Source of the DNA: an uncultured Lachnospiraceae bacterium
GTDB taxonomy: Bacteria > Bacillota > Clostridia > Lachnospirales > Lachnospiraceae
Direction: 5' to 3'
Assembly (NCBI GenBank): GCA_947653315.1
Contig: CANTGP010000128.1
Span: 1 to 7,996, forward strand
Length of the DNA: 7,996 nucleotides
The notes beneath the pieces are model-generated. The model worked only from the letters and a program-made list of their open reading frames with translations, searched no databases and had not been told where the DNA came from. Both the position numbers and the translations under genes were made by a program. How positions within the stretch are numbered: the stretch's first letter is position 1; each line of letters opens with the position of its first letter. Positions 1 to 5,459 of the stretch are shown piece by piece.

Positions 1-2
1 AA

Positions 3-1262
3 TTGGAATCGGTATCGGAAGCGGAACAGGCAGGTACGTTATCCGGCAACGGGACGGAACACACCTCGTCACATCCGGCGGCCACGGGCGGCAGGACGGT
101 GGCGGCGGCGGACATCGGTACCACCACCATTGCCATGCAGTTATTGGACGGGGAATCCGGCAGTGTTTTGGATACCTATACCTGTATCAATCCGCAAAGG
201 GGATACGGCACGGACGTGGTTTCCCGAATCCGGGCATCGGATGCCGGACAGGGGGAAATCCTGCAAAAGCTGGTGCGGGATGCTCTTGCAAACGGACTGT
301 GCAGGTTCCGGCAGAGGGCGGAAAGCCTGGGGGTGCGGGCCCCGGAGCTGCTCGCCGTTGCCTGTAATACGGTTATGGGGCATATTTTCATGGGATATCC
401 CACGCAAACACTGGGGAGAAGTCCTTTTTGCCCGGTGAACCTGAAAACGGATATGCTGGAATGGAACGGTATCCGCACGGTATTGCTGCCGAACCTTTCC
501 GCGTTTGTGGGCGGCGATATCCTGGCGGGGCTTTATGCCTGCGGGCTGTGCGGCGGTGTGCCAAACGGAACGGGGAAAGCGCCGTATGCCTGCATACCGG
601 ATGGCGGACGGGACGGGGATAAGGCATGGCTGTTCATGGATTTGGGAACCAATGCGGAAATGGTTATGGGCGCGGGAGACCGTGTTGCCGCCACGGCGGC
701 GGCGGCGGGACCGGCTTTTGAAGGCAGGGGACGTGACGGCGCCATGGGAGCGGAACGGATTCTTGCCGTAGCGCATTTACTGGAACAGGGGGTGCTGGAC
801 GAAACCGGGCTGTTGGCGGAACCCTATTTCGGAACGGGGATTACGGTGGAAACAGGAAGCCGCAAGGTTTTTCTTACGCAGGAGGATATCCGGGATATCC
901 AGACGGCAAAGGCGGCGGTGCGCGCCGGTATCCATTTCCTGGCGGAACGGCTGGGGATTGCTGGGGATTGCGCAATCGGACAGGTGTACATTGCCGGGGG
1001 AATGGGATTTTATTTGGACTGGAAAGCCGCAGTGGGGCTGGGGCTTTTGCCGGAGGCGTTTGCGGGACGCCTGCGGACGGTGGGCAATACCGCCCTTGCG
1101 GGAGCCGGACTTTTTGCCAGGAACGGATGGCAGGAAAGCGGCAGGATGTTAGAAGATTACGGGGAGAAGGTGGAAGTCTTCCAAATGGCGGAAATAGCGG
1201 ATTTTGCGGAAGTTTACATGGGATATGTCGATTTCCCTGCCGGGAGGCACGGAAAGGCATAA
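3..1262 (+). CDS. ASKHA-domain protein, RACo-like corrinoid activator (5' end probably missing)
   Basis: This is an ATPase of the actin/sugar kinase/Hsp70 superfamily, close to the C-terminal domain of RACo-type proteins. Those use ATP to drive reductive reactivation of cobalt in corrinoid methyltransferase systems. Seen, counting from codon 3: a Ser/Thr/Gly-rich linker (1-31), the first phosphate loop DIGTTT (37-42), NPQRGYG (63-69), CNTVMGH (121-127), FVGGDILAG (168-176), the second phosphate loop DLGTNAE (213-219), AGPAFEG (235-241), a late YIAGGMG motif, and GNTALAGAG near the C terminus. Full RACo proteins carry an N-terminal [2Fe-2S] domain before such a linker. The frame is open to the window edge and the only start here is a TTG with no visible ribosome site, so I think the true start and any iron-sulfur domain lie upstream. 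No methyltransferase or corrinoid protein is in view, so the partner is unknown. The family call is firm; the exact role is inferred. Confidence 0.85.
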   Translation: MESVSEAEQAGTLSGNGTEHTSSHPAATGGRTVAAADIGTTTIAMQLLDGESGSVLDTYTCINPQRGYGTDVVSRIRASDAGQGEILQKLVRDALANGLCRFRQRAESLGVRAPELLAVACNTVMGHIFMGYPTQTLGRSPFCPVNLKTDMLEWNGIRTVLLPNLSAFVGGDILAGLYACGLCGGVPNGTGKAPYACIPDGGRDGDKAWLFMDLGTNAEMVMGAGDRVAATAAAAGPAFEGRGRDGAMGAERILAVAHLLEQGVLDETGLLAEPYFGTGITVETGSRKVFLTQEDIRDIQTAKAAVRAGIHFLAERLGIAGDCAIGQVYIAGGMGFYLDWKAAVGLGLLPEAFAGRLRTVGNTALAGAGLFARNGWQESGRMLEDYGEKVEVFQMAEIADFAEVYMGYVDFPAGRHGKA

Positions 1263-1267
1263 ACCTG

Positions 1268-1296
1268 AAAACGTATCAACCATAAAAACGTATCAA
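1268..1296 (+). repeat. Pair of 12-bp direct repeats upstream of the DUF1576 gene
   Basis: The 12-mer AAAACGTATCAA occurs exactly at 1268-1279 and again at 1285-1296, a 17-bp period. It fills most of the 59-bp gap between the ASKHA gene and the DUF1576 gene. It may be a protein-binding site or a leftover duplication; nothing in the sequence decides between these. Confidence 0.6.
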
Positions 1297-1302
1297 TCTA
1301 AA

Positions 1303-1320
1303 AAGGAAAGGAGTATCCTT
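1303..1320 (+). promoter_or_regulatory. Shine-Dalgarno of the DUF1576 gene inside a small hairpin
   Basis: The purine-rich site AAAGGAG (1307-1313) lies 8 nt before the ATG at 1322 and fixes the start. AAGGA (1308-1312) can pair with UCCUU (1316-1320) across a 3-nt loop, which would hide most of the ribosome site. The stem is only 5 bp, so any effect on translation is a guess. Confidence 0.6.
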
Positions 1321-1321
1321 C

Positions 1322-2599
1322 ATGCGGAACATGCAGGAGCGTATTAAGGGAAAGGAACTGAAATATTTCAGCCTGTTTTCCCTCTGCCTGTTACTTGCGG
1401 CAGCGGCAGCAGGCACGGCGGTATCGGGCGGGCTTTTGCAGGGACTTTGGAAAATCATTGTTTCCAGGGATGCGCTGATTACGGATTATTTTGAACTGGC
1501 GGGGTACGGCGCGGCATTTTTGAATGCGGCGGCGGTTTTTGCCATGTCCGTCGGTTTGGTGCTGAGCCAGAAGACTCCGTTTACCGGGCTGACCATGGCG
1601 GCGCTTTTTATCAATGCCGGATATGCGCTGTGGGGGAAAAACCCTTGGAATATCCTCCCGGTGTTTTTGGGGACGGCGATTTATGCCAGGAGCCACGGGG
1701 CGAGGCTGGGGCGGTATATTTACACGGCGCTGTTCGGTACCTGCCTGGCGCCTTTGATTACGGAACTGGTCTTCCTGCTTCCCTTCGGGCAGCCGTGGAA
1801 TCTGCTTCTTGCCGTTTCGGCGGGGATGTTTACCGGATTTGTGCTGCCGCCGCTGTCCGTCCATGCGGCGTCCATGCATATGGGATATAACCTGTTTAAC
1901 GTGGGATTTTCCGGCGGTATCCTTGCGTTTGTGATTGTCAGCATCCTCCGTTCTTTCGGGATGGAGAGTAAACAGGTGTTGATTTGGAAAGAAGGAAGGA
2001 ATGCGGCGGTAACGGCGGGGCTGTTTTTGTATTTTGCCGCAACGGTGGGGTACGGGTTGTGGATTAGCCGGGGGGAATTAAAGGGACTGAAGAAAATCAT
2101 GGAGCATCCGGGACGTGCGGTGGCGGATTTTGTACTGATGGACGGCGCGGGGGCGACCCTGATGAACATGGGACTTGTAGGGATGGCCTGCATGGTTTAT
2201 ATTATCGTTACCGGCGGGGATTTTTCCGGACCGGTAGTGGGGGCAATATTAACGGTATTCGGTTTTTCCGCTTTCGGCATACATATCCGCAATTATCTTC
2301 CGGTGCTGGCGGGTGTGTATTTTTCCACTTTTGTTACCGTATATACGCCGGTAACTCCGGGAATCCAGCTTGCGGCGGTATTTTCGGCAGGGCTTGCGCC
2401 GATTGCGGGACAGTTCGGTATTTTGGCGGGAATCATAGCCGGATTCCTCCATGCGGCGATTGCCATGTGCACTTCGGGGATGTACGGCGGGCTGAATTTG
2501 TACAATAATGGGTTCAGCGCGGGCTGGGTGGCGATTTTCATGGTGCCGGTGGTGGAAAGTTTCATGAAGCATTTTAAAGAGGGAAAGAGGAAAAAATAA
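1322..2599 (+). CDS. DUF1576 family polytopic membrane protein
   Basis: A 425-residue integral membrane protein, the usual length for the DUF1576 family, whose function is unknown. After a basic N terminus (1-16), hydrophobic segments run throughout the chain, roughly ten or more, and the C-terminal tail is Lys-rich (416-425). The protein is internally duplicated. GYNLFNVGFSGG (188-199) matches GLNLYNNGFSAG (390-401). A region from about 64 to 123, with NILPVFLG, matches about 278 to 337, with NYLPVLAG, at an offset of 214 residues. Such a two-fold repeat with a conserved Asn/Gly-rich loop is typical of transporters and channels, so a transport role is plausible but unproven. The start is supported by AAAGGAG 8 nt upstream. 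The next gene starts 2 nt after its stop, so the two are almost certainly co-transcribed. Confidence 0.85.
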   Translation: MRNMQERIKGKELKYFSLFSLCLLLAAAAAGTAVSGGLLQGLWKIIVSRDALITDYFELAGYGAAFLNAAAVFAMSVGLVLSQKTPFTGLTMAALFINAGYALWGKNPWNILPVFLGTAIYARSHGARLGRYIYTALFGTCLAPLITELVFLLPFGQPWNLLLAVSAGMFTGFVLPPLSVHAASMHMGYNLFNVGFSGGILAFVIVSILRSFGMESKQVLIWKEGRNAAVTAGLFLYFAATVGYGLWISRGELKGLKKIMEHPGRAVADFVLMDGAGATLMNMGLVGMACMVYIIVTGGDFSGPVVGAILTVFGFSAFGIHIRNYLPVLAGVYFSTFVTVYTPVTPGIQLAAVFSAGLAPIAGQFGILAGIIAGFLHAAIAMCTSGMYGGLNLYNNGFSAGWVAIFMVPVVESFMKHFKEGKRKK

Positions 2600-2601
2600 G
2601 G

Positions 2602-2955
2602 ATGGTTCACGGGGAAAGAAAGATTGCAAAGATCGTGGAAGAACTGACGGTGTATTTTTTTGCGTTGGGGGCGGACACGATAGAATCCAAAGTACACAAG
2701 GAAGGAAACCGGGCGGTGATTTCTTTTCTGGCAAATTATAAGGAGGAATATGCCCACAGGCTGGGGCAGCTTGACGAATACCTGAACGGACCGAAGAACG
2801 ACGGAATCGAGGATGTTTACTGGGAGCTTGCCGGCAGCGGTGATCCGGGAGAAGCCAGCCAGCTCCTTTTGGTGGGCATGATGGTGGACGGGGCGAAGAT
2901 ACGCATGGAAGAAGGCTATGTGATTATGGAACTGTACAAGGAACAGTTTGAATAG
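2602..2955 (+). CDS. Small soluble protein of unknown function, paired with DUF1576 gene
   Basis: A 117-residue protein I cannot place in a named family. It has no signal peptide or membrane segment and is rich in acidic residues. It reads as a mixed alpha/beta domain: an N-terminal helix (about 4-20, IAKIVEELTVYFFALGADTI), a strand (about 32-40, NRAVISFLANY), a long helix with YAHRLGQLDEYLN (about 49-61), a Gly/Asp loop, then LLLVGMMVDGAKI followed by a final strand. The ATG lies 2 nt after the DUF1576 stop, and its ribosome site (AGAGG, 2586-2590) sits within the end of that gene, so translational coupling is likely. Tight pairing suggests it helps, senses for or regulates the membrane protein, but this rests on position only. 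Confidence 0.8.
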   Translation: MVHGERKIAKIVEELTVYFFALGADTIESKVHKEGNRAVISFLANYKEEYAHRLGQLDEYLNGPKNDGIEDVYWELAGSGDPGEASQLLLVGMMVDGAKIRMEEGYVIMELYKEQFE

Positions 2956-2963
2956 GACTATGT

Positions 2964-3009
2964 GTTTCCCTTCCCGCATATAATGGTGGAAAGAGACCGT
3001 AAGGGGAAC
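2964..3009 (+). promoter_or_regulatory. Long-range hairpin covering the deacetylase ribosome site, with an internal TATAAT
   Basis: GTTTCCCTT (2964-2972) can pair over 9 bp, one of them a G-U wobble, with AAGGGGAAC (3001-3009), which holds the Shine-Dalgarno of the deacetylase. A perfect -10 hexamer, TATAAT (2979-2984), lies in the loop but has no good -35. A transcript starting near 2991 would lack the upstream arm and keep the ribosome site free. The pairing is seen; the promoter and the regulatory meaning are inferred. Confidence 0.35.
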
Positions 3010-3015
3010 CGGGAG

Positions 3016-3711
3016 ATGGATTTTAAGAGGAACGGGAAACGGAGGATATTGTCCTGTCTGCTTCTTTTGGCATTGCTGGCAGGCGTTCTTTTTGCCGGAT
3101 ATTTATGGCGGGGAAGCGCGCAGGCCATGGGGAAGGGTATGGGGGACGGCGCCGATAAAAAGAAGATTGCGCTGACTTTTGACGACGGTCCCCATCCCTA
3201 TTATACGGACCAATTGCTGGACGGGTTAAAGGAACGTGGGGTAAAAGCCACGTTTTTTGTAACGGGCGAACATGCCAAACTTCATCCGGAAGTGATAAAA
3301 AGGATGAGCGAGGAAGGGCATTTAATCGGCAACCACACTTACAGCCATATGCAGTTGAAATCCGGCAACAGGGAGGTTTTCAAGGAAGAACTGATTAAGA
3401 CAAATGAAATCATTACCGGAATCACGGGGGAGGAAGTGCTGTATGTGCGTCCGCCCTATGGCTGCTGGGACAAATCTTTTGAAACGGAATTAAATATGTT
3501 TCCCGTGCTTTGGACGGTGGACCCCCTGGATTGGTGTTCCAAAAATGCGGACGGCATTGCGCGGAAAGTGGTGGACAAAGCGGGCGAAAATGACATTATT
3601 TTAATGCATGACTATTATGCCGCCTCGGTAACGGCAGCGTTGAAAGTGGTGGATGAGCTGCTTGAGGAAGGCTATGAGTTTGTAACGGTAGAGGAAATCT
3701 TATTTGACTGA
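3016..3711 (+). CDS. Polysaccharide deacetylase, NodB/CE4 type, membrane-anchored or secreted
   Basis: A carbohydrate esterase family 4 enzyme that removes acetyl groups from N-acetylated sugars such as peptidoglycan or chitooligosaccharides, outside the membrane. With the ATG at 3016 it has 231 residues. A basic head (KRNGKRR) and a hydrophobic segment (11-31) are followed by a possible signal-peptidase site AQA (35-37). All five NodB motifs are intact: TFDDGPH (54-60) with catalytic base D56 and metal ligand D57; HTYSH (107-111) with metal ligands H107 and H111; RPPYG (145-149); DPLDW (169-173); and LMHD (196-199) with H198. An in-frame GTG at 2962 would add 18 residues, but AAGGGGAA (3001-3008) is well placed for 3016 and the longer N terminus would put extra charged residues before the signal. 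It follows the unknown small gene by 60 nt. PdaA/PdaB-like cell-wall or spore roles are possible; the natural substrate cannot be read from sequence. Confidence 0.9.
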   Translation: MDFKRNGKRRILSCLLLLALLAGVLFAGYLWRGSAQAMGKGMGDGADKKKIALTFDDGPHPYYTDQLLDGLKERGVKATFFVTGEHAKLHPEVIKRMSEEGHLIGNHTYSHMQLKSGNREVFKEELIKTNEIITGITGEEVLYVRPPYGCWDKSFETELNMFPVLWTVDPLDWCSKNADGIARKVVDKAGENDIILMHDYYAASVTAALKVVDELLEEGYEFVTVEEILFD

Positions 3712-3820
3712 TGTAAAAAACGGAAAAGAAAACAAACAAATGTTTTGTAATTTACCGACAAAAAATCAAAAGAAAAATTGTGGGATATCTACCAATATGA
3801 CGAAAAACAAGAAAGACATC
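3712..3820 (+). other. AT-rich intergenic stretch, no gene seen
   Basis: This is the gap between the deacetylase stop and the PTS promoter. It is markedly more AT-rich than the genes around it. The only structure I see is a weak pairing of AAAACA (3729-3734) with TGTTTT (3741-3746), not followed by a T-tract, so no convincing terminator for the upstream genes. A 78-codon open frame across this region (3704-3940) overlaps the promoter, RAT and terminator and has no coding character. Confidence 0.6.
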
Positions 3821-3849
3821 TTGACTTGTATTGTGCGTGTTGATATAAT
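3821..3849 (+). promoter_or_regulatory. SigA-type promoter of the PTS operon
   Basis: The -35 TTGACT (3821-3826) matches consensus at five of six positions. The -10 TATAAT (3844-3849) is perfect, the spacer is 17 nt, and a TG (3841-3842) one base before the -10 makes it an extended -10 promoter. Transcription should start near 3856, giving a leader of about 150 nt. I see no convincing catabolite-responsive (cre) element nearby. This is a strong promoter, so control is probably exerted downstream at the RAT/terminator switch. Confidence 0.9.
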
Positions 3850-3876
3850 CGTACTAACAATTAAAACAGCCGGACA

Positions 3877-3910
3877 TTTGGGTTGTTACTGCAAAGCAGG
3901 CAAAACCAAA
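3877..3910 (+). promoter_or_regulatory. RAT antiterminator, target of the BglG/LicT-family protein
   Basis: Positions 3880-3907 read GGGTTGTTACTGC, then an AAA loop, then GCAGGCAAAACC. This matches the known ribonucleic antiterminator pattern of LicT/BglG/SacY targets, differing mainly at the third base. The upper stem is CTGC (3889-3892) with GCAG (3896-3899). The lower stem is GG with CC (3880-3881/3906-3907), extended by TTT with AAA (3877-3879/3908-3910), with the expected internal loops. When the antiterminator protein binds, this fold holds 3902-3910 and so prevents the terminator from forming. Confidence 0.93.
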
Positions 3911-3957
3911 TTTTATGGATCAGTCGGGGGGGCTGATTGATAGAGTTTGGTTTTTTT
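3902..3957 (+). terminator. Conditional intrinsic terminator overlapping the RAT
   Basis: The outer stem AAAACCAAA (3902-3910) pairs perfectly with TTTGGTTTT (3946-3954). Pairing continues inward in register to ATCAG/CTGAT (3919-3923/3933-3937), giving about 21 pairs with one mismatch (3917/3939), a few G-U wobbles and a G-rich 9-nt loop (3924-3932). The T-tract is 3951-3957. The left arm 3902-3910 is also the right arm of the RAT, so the two folds exclude each other. This is the off state of the operon. Confidence 0.93.
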
Positions 3958-3990
3958 GTTGCGCAGAATGTGAAAATTTAAGTAAAAAGT

Positions 3991-4007
3991 AAGAGGAATG
4001 AAAATTG
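3991..4007 (+). promoter_or_regulatory. Ribosome site and TTG start of the antiterminator gene
   Basis: AAGAGGAA (3991-3998) lies 6 nt before TTG at 4005. The nearby ATG at 3999 is in another frame and does not give the family protein. The TTG gives the family N terminus MRIEKVINNN exactly, so a weak start codon is used for the regulator. Confidence 0.8.
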
Positions 4008-4844
4008 CGTATCGAAAAGGTAATCAACAATAATATTATTTCCGCAAGGGATAATCAGGGTGTAGAGTTGGTTGTCATGGGAAGGGGCATTGGATTCGGC
4101 AGTAAGGTGGGAAGTGAAATTGCCGAAGAAAAGATCGAGAAGATTTTCAGGCTGGAAAACATGGACGACAAGGAACAGTTTAAGGCATTGCTGGCTTCCC
4201 TGCCCATTGAGTACATCAGGCTTTCCACGGATATCATTTCCTATGCGCGGGAGAATTTGGAACTGAAACTGAACCAAAATGTGTACCTGACGCTGACGGA
4301 TCATATCAGTTTCGCGCTGGAAAGGCACCGGAAAGGTTTGGGGTTCCACAATGTGCTGTATGAGGAAGTCAAGCTGTTTTACCCGTTGGAGTATTCCGTG
4401 GGCTGCTTTGCGTTAGGGCTGATTGAGGAAAGAACGGGATGCCGGCTGGAGGAAGACGAATCCGCATCCATTGCACTGCATCTGATTAACGGGGAACTGA
4501 ACACCGTAATGGGGACGACATTTTTCATGATTAAGATGATGCGGGGGATGATGGAAATCATTGAAAGGGAAATCCCGATTCCTACGGGGCGGGATTATCC
4601 GCGTGACAGGCTGATTTCCGATTTGAAACAGCTTGCCAACCGGCTTGTTTCCGAGACGCCCTTAAAAGGGAGGAGGGATGAAAAGCTGTATCGTTTTGTG
4701 GAGGAAAATTATGCGGAGGAGTATCGTATGATTGACGGGATTAACGATTATATTGAAAAGGAATACCGGTGCAGCATGACGGAAGAAGAAAAAATATACC
4801 TGGCGTTGAACATAAAGAGGATGAAAGACCTGTATTTATGTTAA
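4005..4844 (+). CDS. BglG/LicT-family transcriptional antiterminator with altered PRD2
   Basis: An RNA-binding antiterminator of 279 residues, normal for the family. The CAT RNA-binding domain spans about 1-55 (RIEKVINNN, then GRGIGFG at 26-32), followed by PRD1 (about 65-170) and PRD2 (about 171-279). As a dimer it binds the RAT at 3880-3907 and lets polymerase pass the terminator, so it controls its own gene and those behind it. In this family, sugar-permease phosphorylation of PRD1 inactivates the protein and HPr phosphorylation of PRD2 activates it. PRD1 keeps both histidines, H100 (LTDHI) and H159 (ALHLI). PRD2 does not: the position of LicT H207 is D206 (SDLKQLANRL) and that of H269 is N269 (LALNIKRM). 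Asp may mimic phosphohistidine, suggesting freedom from HPr activation. The neighbouring IIA/IIC genes suggest glucose, N-acetylglucosamine or a related sugar as the signal. LicT and GlcT are both possible names, so no symbol is given. Confidence 0.93.
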   Translation: MRIEKVINNNIISARDNQGVELVVMGRGIGFGSKVGSEIAEEKIEKIFRLENMDDKEQFKALLASLPIEYIRLSTDIISYARENLELKLNQNVYLTLTDHISFALERHRKGLGFHNVLYEEVKLFYPLEYSVGCFALGLIEERTGCRLEEDESASIALHLINGELNTVMGTTFFMIKMMRGMMEIIEREIPIPTGRDYPRDRLISDLKQLANRLVSETPLKGRRDEKLYRFVEENYAEEYRMIDGINDYIEKEYRCSMTEEEKIYLALNIKRMKDLYLC

Positions 4845-4876
4845 GACAGTACCGCGAACGGGCCGATGCGGGAAAC

Positions 4877-4904
4877 GCGGATTTGTGCATGGGCAAGAAT
4901 CCGC
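4877..4904 (+). other. Intercistronic hairpin between antiterminator and IIA genes
   Basis: GCGGATT (4877-4883) pairs perfectly with AATCCGC (4898-4904). Inside, TGC (4886-4888) can pair with GCA (4893-4895) around a 4-nt loop, separated by a symmetric 2x2 internal loop. No T-tract follows, so it is not an intrinsic terminator. It ends 6 nt before the IIA ribosome site. It may mark an RNA processing or stability point that allows the regulator and the enzymes to be made in different amounts; that role is inferred. Confidence 0.45.
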
Positions 4905-4931
4905 AGGCGGGGAAAGGAGCATGGTGTAGAG

Positions 4932-5420
4932 ATGAAACTATTCCAAAATTTATTTGCCAAAGACGGCGGCATTACGGTGGGCGCGCCGGTGGCAGGAACG
5001 CTGATTGACATTACAGAGGTGAACGACCCTGCATTCAGCGGGGGCATCCTTGGGAAAGGGGTGGCGGTGGTTCCGTCCGGCACGCGCATCTGCGCCCCGG
5101 TGGACGGGACGGTCAGTACCATATTCCCTACCGGTCATGCGGCGGCGGTTACCAGTAAAGAAGGTGCGGAAGTACTGATCCATGTGGGGCTTGATACGGT
5201 GAAACTGGAAGGCAGGCATTTTACCATCCATGCCGGGGAAGGGCAGGAGGTAAAGAAAGGGGACCTTCTTTTGGAAGCGGACATCGAACAGATTAAGGCG
5301 GAAGGGTACGATATCACGACGCCGGTGGTCATTTGCAATTCCGATGAGTTTTCCGAATTTCATATGCCGGAGCCGGGAGCCGTATCGCAGGGCGATGAAA
5401 TCATGACCCTGAAAAAATAG
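4932..5420 (+). CDS. crr: PTS glucose-type IIA component (IIA-Glc / Crr-like)
   Basis: A cytoplasmic phosphocarrier that takes phosphate from HPr and passes it to the IIB of a glucose-family permease. With the ATG at 4932 it has 162 residues, a normal single-domain IIA(Glc) length. The chain begins with an all-beta core start, APVAGTLIDI (18-27). The motif ICAPVDGTV (53-61) follows, and the active site is formed by H69 (TGHAAAV) and phosphoacceptor H84 (VLIHVGLDTV). KKGD with hydrophobic partners follows, and PVVICN comes near the end. The frame is open back to 4866, but those 22 residues are Arg-rich and unlike the family. AAGGAG (4914-4919) lies 12 nt before 4932, a rather long spacing. It sits 87 nt after the antiterminator and 39 nt before Enzyme I. 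Being a free protein, it could serve several permeases. The crr symbol reflects homology, not proof of the same regulatory role. Confidence 0.92.
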   Translation: MKLFQNLFAKDGGITVGAPVAGTLIDITEVNDPAFSGGILGKGVAVVPSGTRICAPVDGTVSTIFPTGHAAAVTSKEGAEVLIHVGLDTVKLEGRHFTIHAGEGQEVKKGDLLLEADIEQIKAEGYDITTPVVICNSDEFSEFHMPEPGAVSQGDEIMTLKK

Positions 5421-5421
5421 C

Positions 5422-5436
5422 CGGCAGGAAATGCCG
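5422..5436 (+). other. Small GC-rich hairpin after the IIA gene
   Basis: CGGCA (5422-5426) pairs with TGCCG (5432-5436) across a 5-nt loop, starting 2 nt after the IIA stop. There is no T-tract and the Enzyme I ribosome site follows at 5446. It is too short to call a terminator; at most it affects mRNA stability. Confidence 0.35.
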
Positions 5437-5459
5437 CACAGGAATAAGGAGAAGGCAGT

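Noticed and set aside
692..712. GC-rich triplet run coding for four alanines before the GPAFEG motif of the ASKHA protein
   Set aside because: Relatives often have Ser/Thr-Ala-Ala-Gly-Pro here, so a triplet expansion is conceivable, but alanine variation at this point is common enough that I cannot call it a defect.
141..776. A 211-codon open frame on the - strand opposite the ASKHA gene
   Set aside because: The + strand product has clear family motifs throughout; the antisense product is Arg/Pro/Ser-rich, typical of a shadow of GC-rich coding DNA.
2293..2979. A 228-codon open frame on the - strand across the DUF1576 and small genes
   Set aside because: It crosses two well-supported + strand genes and lacks family features.
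3729..3746. Weak inverted repeat after the deacetylase gene as a possible terminator
   Set aside because: It has only A-T-rich pairing of six bases and no T-tract.
3704..3940. A 78-codon open frame on the + strand between the deacetylase and the antiterminator
   Set aside because: It contains the promoter, the RAT and most of the terminator, has no ribosome site and has no coding character.
3999..4001. ATG as start of the antiterminator gene
   Set aside because: It is in a different frame; TTG at 4005 gives the conserved family N terminus with a well-spaced ribosome site.
4866..4931. A 22-residue N-terminal extension of the IIA protein
   Set aside because: The extension is Arg-rich, has no ribosome site before 4866 and overlaps the hairpin; the family N terminus begins at 4932.
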